NCBI GenBank assembly: GCA_903884005.1
Contig: CAISDA010000083.1
Location: forward strand, 62,001-126,000
DNA: 64,000 nucleotides
Direction of reading: 5' to 3'
DNA from: an uncultured Ignavibacteriota bacterium
GTDB lineage: Bacteria; Bacteroidota; Ignavibacteria; UBA10030; UBA8401
The position numbers were made by a program, and so were the translations under genes. Below the pieces are notes generated by a model, which was given only the letters and a program-made list of their open reading frames with translations, was not told the origin of the DNA and ran no database searches. This document shows, piece by piece, positions 44,713 to 52,191 of the stretch (position 1 is its first letter; the number at the start of each line of letters is the position of its first letter).

Positions 44713-44914
44713 TAGTCTTGGCTGTATTTTAGTTGGGAAGAGGCCGGAGCATCATATGAAGCTGCAGCACCTTCGAACGTTGATGCAACGCCGGCGAAGC
44801 AGATGCGTGTGGATTGTTGCGAGCGCTTCTTGTAGAGTAAGTTGTTGACTCACCCCGACGTCGCACGAGTGCGAGTGCGAGTGACGTATGCATGGATGAC
44901 GTATCGCCATTGTG
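44713..44914 (-). other. Long leader region of rho (no gene)
   Basis: The 383-nt gap between rho and rpsA holds three things: the terminator of rpsA (45031-45070), a promoter-like element (44915-44946), and this stretch of about 200 nt which would be the rho 5' leader. It has a small hairpin (CGCAC-GA-GTGCG) and GAGTGC repeats but no ORF. Rho leaders in other bacteria mediate autoregulation; the same here is inference. Confidence 0.4.
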
Positions 44915-44946
44915 TTAATATACGATGAAAACGACAGAGAATCAAA
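44915..44946 (-). promoter_or_regulatory. Putative rho promoter
   Basis: On the minus strand TTTG is followed after 20 nt by TATATTAA, matching TTTG-N20-TAnnTTTG except at the last two bases. It is upstream of the GTG start of rho and downstream of the rpsA terminator. Confidence 0.4.
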
Positions 44947-45030
44947 GACCGGCCGACTTCATTTTTTTCCACATGAATCGATCAAAACACGATTCCACGC
45001 TGGGGCGGTGAGCCAACCTTATCTTTACCC

Positions 45031-45070
45031 AAAAAAAAAGTCCCGCCGGTTCACTGGCGGGACTCTTTTT
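45031..45070. terminator. Bidirectional terminator between rpsA and rho
   Basis: GTCCCGCC (45040-45047) pairs perfectly with GGCGGGAC (45056-45063) around an 8-nt loop, with nine A on one side and TCTTTTT on the other. It ends the cmk-ispH-rpsA unit on the minus strand. Confidence 0.9.
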
Positions 45071-45095
45071 ACTGTACCGATGTGTTCCGAACTGC

Positions 45096-46835
45096 CTAGT
45101 TCAAAGCTGCTTCAGATGCTGCGGCTTTTTCTTCGGCGGTCGGAGGCACGGGAACGGCATCCTTCAGCGTGATCGGCGGAAGTTTGTGTTTCGACACGTA
45201 GTCGTCCACAACCGTCTGCTCCTTGCCGCGCAAGTATTCAACGACCGACAGCACGATCTTCTTGCTTTCGCCGTCGAATTCGATGACCGTCATCGGCAAT
45301 TCATCGTCCACATGGAACGCATCGGCGATGTTCTTCACCGGTGTGAGGCTCAACTGTGACAGCGGAACGAAACCATCCACGCTCATCGGCAATTCGACGA
45401 TGACGCCTTTTTCGATGATGCGGACGACTTTGCCTTCAACTTCGGTACCGACTTTGTACGCGTAGCTGAATGTGTTCCACGGATTGTCCGTGAGTTGTTT
45501 GTGGCCGAGCGAAATGCGGCGCTGGTCCACGTCGACGCCCAAAATCACGACATCGATCGGATCGCCTTTTTTCACGACTTCCCCGGGGTGGCGGATCTTC
45601 TTTGTCCACGACAGGTCCGAAATGTGGATCAAGCCGTCGATACCCTGCTCCAGTTCCACGAACACGCCGAAGTTCGTCAGGTTGCGGACGATACCGGTGT
45701 GATGCGAACCGACGGGATATTTCACGAGCAATGATGACCACGGATCCGGTTCAAGCTGCTTGATGCCGAGCGAGATTTTCTTCGCGTCTTTGTCCAGCGA
45801 CAGGATCACCGCATCGATCATCTGTCCCATGGAAACGACCTGCGACGGATGTTTGATGTGCTGTGTCCAGCTCATTTCCGAAATGTGGATCAGGCCTTCA
45901 ATGCCCTTTTCAATTTCGATGAATGCGCCGTAATCGGTGAGCGAGACGACTTTGCCGTTGACCTTGGTGCCCACGGGATATTTCGTTTCGATATTTTCCC
46001 ACGGATGCGGCTGGAGTTGTTTGTAGCCAAGCGAGATGCGTTTCTTTTCCTGATCGAAGTCCAACACCACGACGTTGATCGTCTGATCGAGCTTGACGAT
46101 TTCTGAGGGGTGATTGACGCGGCCCCACGAGAGATCCGTGATATGCACAAGACCGTCCACGCCGCCCAAATCGACGAACACGCCGAAATCGGAGATCGCT
46201 TTGACGGAGCCTTCGAGGATCTGGCCCTTTTCGAGGCTGGCCAGGATCGCCTTGCGCTGATCGGCCATCGATTCCTCAACGAGGATCTTGTGGCTGACGA
46301 CGACATTTTCCGACGGATGATTGATCTTCACCACGCGGAAATCCATTTCCTTGCCGATGAGTGCATCGAAATCGCGCACCGGACGAACGTCGATCTGCGA
46401 TCCCGGAAGGAAGGCGTCGATGCCCGCGAGGTCCACAACGATACCGCCCTTGATGCGGCGTATGCATTTTCCTCTGATGATTTCGCCCGTCGTGAACGCT
46501 GTGGTAACGCGTTCCCACATGCGCATGAAGTCTGCGCGCTTGCGCGAGAGCACGAGCTGGCCGTCTTTGTCTTCAATGCTTTCCAGATAGACTTCGACGT
46601 CGTCGCCGACCTTAAAGTTCGCTATGTCGGGAAACTCATTGAGAGACACGATGCCGTCGGACTTAAAACCGATGTCCAACGCGACATCGTTGTCGCCGAT
46701 GTGCACGATCTTGCCCTTGACGATTGTGCCCTGTGTGATTTTACCGAGCGTTCCTTCGTACATCGACGATAAAAACGCGTATTCCTCCTGGGAATAGCGA
46801 AGATCGTCGACATCGTTTGCAAATAAATTTGCCAT
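45096..46835 (-). CDS. rpsA: 30S ribosomal protein S1
   Basis: A 579-residue S1 protein with about six consecutive S1 RNA-binding domains, recognisable by repeats of GxxVxGKVVxxxxxGAFIE, GIEGLIHISEMSW and HPSQVV. It brings mRNAs lacking strong Shine-Dalgarno sites to the 30S subunit. Start at ATG 46835, where AAGGAG lies 5 nt upstream; the frame extends eight codons further without a site. It is the last gene of the cmk-ispH-rpsA cluster, an arrangement known in other phyla. Confidence 0.96.
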   Translation of the reverse strand: MANLFANDVDDLRYSQEEYAFLSSMYEGTLGKITQGTIVKGKIVHIGDNDVALDIGFKSDGIVSLNEFPDIANFKVGDDVEVYLESIEDKDGQLVLSRKRADFMRMWERVTTAFTTGEIIRGKCIRRIKGGIVVDLAGIDAFLPGSQIDVRPVRDFDALIGKEMDFRVVKINHPSENVVVSHKILVEESMADQRKAILASLEKGQILEGSVKAISDFGVFVDLGGVDGLVHITDLSWGRVNHPSEIVKLDQTINVVVLDFDQEKKRISLGYKQLQPHPWENIETKYPVGTKVNGKVVSLTDYGAFIEIEKGIEGLIHISEMSWTQHIKHPSQVVSMGQMIDAVILSLDKDAKKISLGIKQLEPDPWSSLLVKYPVGSHHTGIVRNLTNFGVFVELEQGIDGLIHISDLSWTKKIRHPGEVVKKGDPIDVVILGVDVDQRRISLGHKQLTDNPWNTFSYAYKVGTEVEGKVVRIIEKGVIVELPMSVDGFVPLSQLSLTPVKNIADAFHVDDELPMTVIEFDGESKKIVLSVVEYLRGKEQTVVDDYVSKHKLPPITLKDAVPVPPTAEEKAAASEAALN

Positions 46836-47030
46836 ACATCTCCTTGGTGTCTTCATCATTCTGAAGACGATGAATTACTGATGCGCGCTTCGTGGACAGC
46901 CGTCCGATCCATTCCGCATTCGCCCGTAATTCCGTGCCTGATTAGTGAGTTGCTGTAGTTAGTTTGTGACGGCCTGGTGAAAATATATTTTTGTATGTAT
47001 TGCAGGGCGGATGTGATAGCGCCCGGGTAA

Positions 47031-47906
47031 CTAAATTTTTTCGATCACTGTCTTGATCTGCTCCATGAGCCATTGCGGCGTGGAGGTCGCCCCGCTGATG
47101 CCGACGGTCTCGGCCCCTTCGAACCACTCGCGCTTCAGTTCGTCGCCGCTTTCGATGAAGAACGTGCGGGGATTCTCGGACTGCGCAATGTCGAACAGCA
47201 CTTTTCCGTTCGAACTCATCTTCCCTGCCACGAAGATCATCACATCGTTGCCCCGCGAAAATTCCCTGAGACGTGTTTCGCGTCCCGATACCTGGCCGCA
47301 GATGGTCTCTTTGGCGTGAAAATCGACCGCCATCTCCTCGAATGTCCCTACGTCAAACTCAGCCTTGATCCTCTTTTGTATTTCGTCGCGGATCGAGTAG
47401 AACGTGCCCTTGTCCATCGTCGACTGCGCGAACAGCACGGTGTTTTTTGCGAGATCCAACTTCTCGATCTCGTCCACCGATTTGATGACGATCGCCGTAT
47501 TGGCAGTGTGACCAACGAGGCCGATGACTTCGGCATGGTCTTTTTTGCCGAAGATCGCGATCTGAAATCCCTTGTCGTAATACTTGCGTATCCGCTCCTG
47601 CACCTTTGTCACCACCGGGCAGGTTGCATCGATCAACTCGATGCCCAGTTCTTTTGCCCGCCTGTATGTTTCGGGAGGCTCGCCGTGGGCGCGTATCAAT
47701 ACCTTTGCATCCCTGATCGTTTCCAAATCGCTGTGGCGGATCGTGCGCAGGCCCTTCGCCTCGAGCCGCTCGATCTCGACCGGATTATGGATGATCTCGC
47801 CGAGCGAATATAATTTCTGCGATGCGGCCAGTTCCTCTTCCGCTATGTCCACGGTGCGAACGACACCCCAGCAGAATCCTGAAAATTTATCAACGTGTAC
47901 AATCAC
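47031..47906 (-). CDS. ispH: 4-hydroxy-3-methylbut-2-enyl diphosphate reductase
   Basis: A 291-residue IspH, last enzyme of the MEP isoprenoid pathway, with a [4Fe-4S] cluster. The three cluster Cys are in GFCWGV, DATCPVV and ETICGQ; substrate-binding GEIIHNP, IRAHGEP and GKMSSNG are present. The start overlaps the cmk stop by four bases. A 195-nt gap separates it from rpsA. Confidence 0.96.
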   Translation of the reverse strand: MIVHVDKFSGFCWGVVRTVDIAEEELAASQKLYSLGEIIHNPVEIERLEAKGLRTIRHSDLETIRDAKVLIRAHGEPPETYRRAKELGIELIDATCPVVTKVQERIRKYYDKGFQIAIFGKKDHAEVIGLVGHTANTAIVIKSVDEIEKLDLAKNTVLFAQSTMDKGTFYSIRDEIQKRIKAEFDVGTFEEMAVDFHAKETICGQVSGRETRLREFSRGNDVMIFVAGKMSSNGKVLFDIAQSENPRTFFIESGDELKREWFEGAETVGISGATSTPQWLMEQIKTVIEKI

Positions 47907-48577
47907 GCCAACAGCTCCTTCGCTCTCGAGAGAATGAATGCGGTCTGTTCTTCGATCGTCAACCGTGTGGTGTCGATCACATACGCATCGTCCGCTTTCT
48001 TCAGCGGACTGTGGGCGCGGGTCGAATCATTCCTGTCGCGCTCCATGATTTCTCTCTCTAACGCCAACACGTCGGCGTAAATTCCCTTTTCTTCCAGTTC
48101 CATCGCCCGGCGCACCGCGCGTTCATACGCATCGGCGATCATAAAAATTTTCAATTCCGCATTCGGAAATACCACGGTACCGATATCCCGGCCGTCGAGC
48201 ACGATGCCTCCCTGTGCGCCCATGGCGCGCTGTTCGCGCACCAGGAGATCTCTCACCGCCGGCACGGCGCTGATATCGCTCGCGGCCTTCGATACCTCAG
48301 GCATCCTGATCGCGTCGGTCACATCCGCACCGTCGAGCATCACATGGACCTTTTGCGCATCGTCGTACTCGAGGCGGACGGTTGTCGTTTTCGCCATCCG
48401 TTCGATCGCATCCCGATCACCGGATTCAACGCCAAGTTGCATCGCCTTCAGCGCCACAGCCCGATACATCGCCCCCGTGTCCACGTGGACGTATCCGAGC
48501 TGCTGCGCGACACGTTTCGCCGTGCTGCTTTTCCCCGATGCGGCGGGCCCATCTATGGCAATGATGATATTTTTCAA
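47903..48577 (-). CDS. cmk: Cytidylate kinase
   Basis: A 224-residue CMP/dCMP kinase. P-loop GPAASGKSSTAKRVA, CMP-binding VDTGAMYRAVALKAM, VLDGRDIGTVVFPNA and the lid region MERDRNDSTRAHSPLKKAD. It starts at TTG 48577 with TGGAA upstream. It heads the cmk-ispH-rpsA unit and is divergent from the SpoU methyltransferase. Confidence 0.95.
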   Translation of the reverse strand: MKNIIIAIDGPAASGKSSTAKRVAQQLGYVHVDTGAMYRAVALKAMQLGVESGDRDAIERMAKTTTVRLEYDDAQKVHVMLDGADVTDAIRMPEVSKAASDISAVPAVRDLLVREQRAMGAQGGIVLDGRDIGTVVFPNAELKIFMIADAYERAVRRAMELEEKGIYADVLALEREIMERDRNDSTRAHSPLKKADDAYVIDTTRLTIEEQTAFILSRAKELLA

Positions 48578-48782
48578 CGATTCCAGAATAAGTAAATGGA
48601 TTTTAATATAAGGTTTTTTCCGCTTTAAAACAACAGTCTGCCGCGTTGCGGATTCGGGATTGTGGAGTACGGGCCGTATTGTGTCGATAATGGTTCAACT
48701 GAGGTGCGCTTGTTGACCGTAGCGCCCTGCAGGCGCACTACGTGCGCTTTCTATCGTTTCATTTTTTTCGTATGTTATGTGC

Positions 48783-49316
48783 ATGAAAAAATTATCACAC
48801 GATGAAATTGCGGCCAACCGAACGCCCCTTGCGGCGATAGAGACCGCCCCCCGTTTCCCCATCTACGCCTTGGCGGACAACATCAGAAGCCTGTATAATG
48901 TCGGATCCATATTCCGCAGTTCCGACGGTGCGATGATACAAAAGCTGTTCCTCACAGGCTACACGCCCTACCCTCCCCGTAAAGAGATCGACAAGACCGC
49001 GCTCGGCGCCACGAACTTTGTTGCGTGGGAATATCATAAGGATCCAATGGATGCGGTCGCACAGATCAAAGCGCTGGGCATCAAACTCTGCGTGCTCGAA
49101 TTGACCACGACGAGCCGCCCATATTACGATCTCACGCCGGCCGATTTTCCACTCTGTGTTGTGGTGGGAAATGAAATCACGGGTGTATCGAAGGAGATCA
49201 TTGATGCGGCGGATTTTGCGATCGATATTCCGATGTTCGGGCATAAGCAGTCGCTTAATGTCGCCGTCGCATACGGGATCGTGCTCTACGATTTTCTGCG
49301 CATCTTGCGTAAATGA
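48783..49316 (+). CDS. TrmH/SpoU-family RNA 2'-O-methyltransferase
   Basis: A 177-residue SPOUT methyltransferase. Family motifs: ADNIRSLYNVGSIFRSSDGA (motif 1), CVVVGNEITGVSKEII (motif 2) and IPMFGHKQSLNVAVAYGIVLYD (motif 3), which form the SAM-binding knot. The short form without an N-terminal extension resembles TrmL or minimal TrmH proteins; the RNA target is unknown. ATG 48783 is preferred; ATG 48777 is two codons earlier and neither has a clear ribosome site. Confidence 0.9.
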   Translation: MKKLSHDEIAANRTPLAAIETAPRFPIYALADNIRSLYNVGSIFRSSDGAMIQKLFLTGYTPYPPRKEIDKTALGATNFVAWEYHKDPMDAVAQIKALGIKLCVLELTTTSRPYYDLTPADFPLCVVVGNEITGVSKEIIDAADFAIDIPMFGHKQSLNVAVAYGIVLYDFLRILRK

Positions 49317-49378
49317 ATGATTCGAACGAACGGCGATATGCATCAGGCCGGGCGGAATGCGCGCGTGTCGCGACGGAA

Positions 49379-50077
49379 TTATTTGTGCGGATGTTTCTGC
49401 GGGTGCTGACGGATCGATGGAGTATGCGGGATCTCAACAGATGCGAGCGTGAAATAATCGCTCTTTTCGATGGAATGGATGCGTATCACTCCCGCACGCA
49501 CGAGCGTTGTGAGTATGCGCGAGGCGCGGCGGCGCGACACGTTGATCGCCGCCGAATATTCTAGCACGGTGACCCGCTCATTTTTTTCGAGATACTCGAA
49601 GAGCCTGCGTTCGTTCTCGCCGATGGCGAACGTCAGCGGCGGACGGTCCTTGCGTTCATCGCGCAGCACCTTGATCACTTCTTTGCTTGCGGGCACCGTC
49701 TTATCGTTCACGCGTATGAATATTTTGGCCTCTTCCGTGTCGTCATTGACCAGCGCGTGCGGCTTGTCGTCGCTTTCTGAGACGCTCGCGATGATCACGT
49801 CGCGCTGCTTATAGGCGACGATCTCGATGTCCGGCACAATGGGCGGGTCGCAGAAAAATTCTCCCGCGTGGTAGATGAGGTCCAGTTCCTCCTTCTCGCT
49901 CACCACGCCGACGATCGAGCCGTCGTCATCGACACCGAAGAGCATGATGCCGCCGCGCGTGTTGGCGAAGGCGATGAGCGTTCGTGCGATCTTCTCGGGC
50001 GTCGACACCTTCCGCTTGAATTCCAGCTCGAAGCCTTCGCCTTCTTCCACAAGATTTTTTATGTCGTGTATGGTCAC
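49379..50077 (-). CDS. AlbA_2 (Schlafen-like) domain protein with winged-helix tail
   Basis: A 232-residue protein. The N-terminal AlbA_2 domain (about 1-130) has LEFKRKV, TLIAFANTRGGIMLFGVDDDGSIVG and IFIRVNDKTVPAS. The C-terminal ~80 residues look like a winged helix (ENERRLFEYLEKNERVTVLEYSAAINVSRRRASRILTTL is the stretch 150-188). Proteins of this type are predicted nucleic-acid-binding regulators, some with RNase-like activity; the role here is unknown. It is 10 nt downstream of the ABC-F gene and probably cotranscribed. Confidence 0.85.
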   Translation of the reverse strand: MTIHDIKNLVEEGEGFELEFKRKVSTPEKIARTLIAFANTRGGIMLFGVDDDGSIVGVVSEKEELDLIYHAGEFFCDPPIVPDIEIVAYKQRDVIIASVSESDDKPHALVNDDTEEAKIFIRVNDKTVPASKEVIKVLRDERKDRPPLTFAIGENERRLFEYLEKNERVTVLEYSAAINVSRRRASRILTTLVRAGVIRIHSIEKSDYFTLASVEIPHTPSIRQHPQKHPHK

Positions 50078-50087
50078 TGGCCGATCC

Positions 50088-51977
50088 TCACTCGCCTGGG
50101 CCGGTTCTCATCAATTCCAGTTCGTCCCACCGTGCATAGAGCTTGCGCACTTTTTCTTTTGCCGCTGCGAGTTCTTCCGTCAGCGCGATGGTCCGCTCGC
50201 CGTGCTTTTCGTAAAAGTCATCCGCCGAAAAAATGGACTCGATGCGATGGACGTCCGTTTCGGCGCGCATGATATCGTCTTCCATCGTCGACAATTCCTT
50301 TGCATCTTTCCATTTCAATTTATTCAGCTGCGGTTTCGTGCGTGTGTCCTGTTTTTTTGCCTCTTCGGCAAAGGCCGCCGCCTCGGCGATCCGTGCCTTC
50401 CGCTTTTCGAGATAATAGTCGTAGTCGCCTTCGCTGAAATGGACGTAGCCGTCGCCTTCGAACGCCATGATCCCGTTGCACACACGGTTCAGAAAGTACC
50501 TGTCGTGGCTCACCGCAATGACGACCCCGCCAAACGACACCAGCGCCTCTTCCAGCACGCGAAGCGTGGCCAAGTCGAGATCGTTCGTCGGCTCATCGAG
50601 TATGAGGAAGTTGCCGCCGTTCTTCAGGATCTTCGCCAGAAGCAGTCGGCTCCGTTCGCCGCCCGAGAGTTTCTCCACTTTCGTGTTCATCCTGTCGTCT
50701 GTGAACAGGAACTTGCGCATGTATTTCCACACGGTCATCCGCTCTTCGCCGAAGATGATCCATTCCCTGCCCTCGCCGATCTCCTGCATCACCGTATTAT
50801 TGTCGTCCAACGCCACACGCGACTGGTCGATATAATTGAAGATCGTTCGGTCGCCCGTTTCCACATTTCCCTGGCTGGCTTCGAGCTCCCCGAGAATGAT
50901 CTTCAGGAGCGTCGTCTTTCCCAGCCCGTTGCGGCCGATGATCCCCAGTTTCCGTTTCTTATCGAAATTGAAGTCGAGGCCCTCGAACAACTGCCTCCCG
51001 CCGAGTTCCATGCCGATATTTTTTAGGTTCACAATTTTCGACCCAAGACCGGTGGCCGGCGGAATGAGCAGTTCGACCTCTTCTTCCGCCTTGAATCCCT
51101 GCTTGTCCACCATCTCGAAATAATTTTTCAGCCTGCTCTTCGACTTGGTGCGGCGCGCGCGGGGGCCCTTGCGCACCCACTCCAGCTCGCGCTTGAGAAA
51201 ACTGTTCCGCTTGCCCTCTTCGATCTCCATCTGGGCCTCACGCTCGGCCTTGTCGATAAGGAAGTCGGTATAATTGCCGTTGTGCGAGTAGCACATGCCG
51301 TCGGCGAGTTCCACGATGCGGTTCGCGATCGAATCCAGAAAGTACCTGTCATGGGTGACGAACAGACATGCGCCCGAATAGTTTTTCAGGAATTCTTCGG
51401 TCCATTCGATCGATTCGGTATCGAGATGGTTCGTCGGCTCGTCGAGTATCAGCAGGTCGGGACGCGAGATGATGGCCTTGCAGAGCGCCACGCGACGCTT
51501 CTCGCCGCCCGAGAGCGTGGTGATGTCGCGCGTCCGTTCCGGCACATTGAGTGAATGCATGGCCGCTTCGATGCGGTTCTCGAGGTTCCACCCGTCCAAA
51601 TGATGGATCTGCTCCTCAAGCACATGGCGGCGGTCCGAGGTGTACGGAAGCGATTCATACTCGGCTAAAATATCGACGATGTCGTGCGCGCCCTCATGTA
51701 TGTTCTCGAATACCGTCTTCGAGTCGTCGAGCCGGAAATCCTGCGACAAATATCCGATGATGATGTCTCGCCGGCGAGACAGGATTCCCCCGTCAGGCTC
51801 CATAATGCCCGCGATGATCTTCAGGAGCGTCGATTTTCCCGAACCGTTCCTTCCAATGAGCCCGATGCGGTCGGTCTGATGAATATTCAGTGTCGCATTA
51901 TTCAGGACAACCTGTTCTCCGAATCGAATGACTATTTCCTGTGCGTTCAGTATTACCGGGCTTATCGCTTTTGCCAT
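50088..51977 (-). CDS. ABC-F ATPase (Uup-like)
   Basis: A 629-residue duplicated ABC ATPase without membrane domains. First half: GRNGSGKSTLL, LSGGEKRRVAL, LLILDEPTNHLD. Second half: GRNGLGKTTLL, LSGGERSRLLLAKI, LILDEPTNDLD. A linker of charged residues separates them, and the last ~90 residues are a coiled coil as in Uup. ABC-F proteins act on ribosomes to relieve stalled or hindered translation; Uup-type members also affect transposon excision. Antibiotic resistance function cannot be inferred. Confidence 0.93.
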   Translation of the reverse strand: MAKAISPVILNAQEIVIRFGEQVVLNNATLNIHQTDRIGLIGRNGSGKSTLLKIIAGIMEPDGGILSRRRDIIIGYLSQDFRLDDSKTVFENIHEGAHDIVDILAEYESLPYTSDRRHVLEEQIHHLDGWNLENRIEAAMHSLNVPERTRDITTLSGGEKRRVALCKAIISRPDLLILDEPTNHLDTESIEWTEEFLKNYSGACLFVTHDRYFLDSIANRIVELADGMCYSHNGNYTDFLIDKAEREAQMEIEEGKRNSFLKRELEWVRKGPRARRTKSKSRLKNYFEMVDKQGFKAEEEVELLIPPATGLGSKIVNLKNIGMELGGRQLFEGLDFNFDKKRKLGIIGRNGLGKTTLLKIILGELEASQGNVETGDRTIFNYIDQSRVALDDNNTVMQEIGEGREWIIFGEERMTVWKYMRKFLFTDDRMNTKVEKLSGGERSRLLLAKILKNGGNFLILDEPTNDLDLATLRVLEEALVSFGGVVIAVSHDRYFLNRVCNGIMAFEGDGYVHFSEGDYDYYLEKRKARIAEAAAFAEEAKKQDTRTKPQLNKLKWKDAKELSTMEDDIMRAETDVHRIESIFSADDFYEKHGERTIALTEELAAAKEKVRKLYARWDELELMRTGPGE

Positions 51978-52071
51978 GTGTCTCTCTGAGTAAAAAAAAA
52001 CAATATATTCGCTGACTATATAATACGAATTTTCCGGGGAAGTACAAGCGCCTGCCCACTGGGTCGTGAAT

Positions 52072-52104
52072 AAAAAAAGAAGCGCGTTCCATACCGGAAC
52101 GCGC
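52072..52104 (-). terminator. Terminator at the end of the ccm operon
   Basis: GCGCGTTCC (52082-52090) and GGAACGCGC (52096-52104) form a perfect 9-bp stem with a 5-nt loop, followed on the minus strand by seven T (A tract 52072-52078). It lies about 90 nt after the ccmF stop. The remainder of the 51978-52191 gap has no gene. Confidence 0.88.
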
Positions 52105-52191
52105 GTCTCGTACGAAGAGGATGGTGTTCTTAAAGGCGAGACTATGCCCTGCCCAGCATAGAATAAACATGAATAACGAAGCGTGAAAAAT

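Noticed and set aside
43708-44848. Plus-strand frames of 297 and 275 codons opposite rho
   Set aside because: The conserved Rho protein explains this DNA, and two overlapping antisense frames at once indicate stop-poor background.
44713-44850. Frameshifted Rho N-terminal domain upstream of the GTG
   Set aside because: No frame of this stretch gave a recognisable Rho_N-like helical segment, and in-frame TGA is close; kept only as an open check under the Rho finding.
46946-46959. Third copy of the hairpin repeat end (TGAGTTGCTGTAGT)
   Set aside because: Only about 14 nt resemble the flank of copy 2 and no arms are present; likely chance.
48700-48750. GCGCC/GGCGC dyad near the SpoU gene as a regulator site
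   Set aside because: Short, GC-rich and single-copy; no regulator gene nearby and no terminator features.
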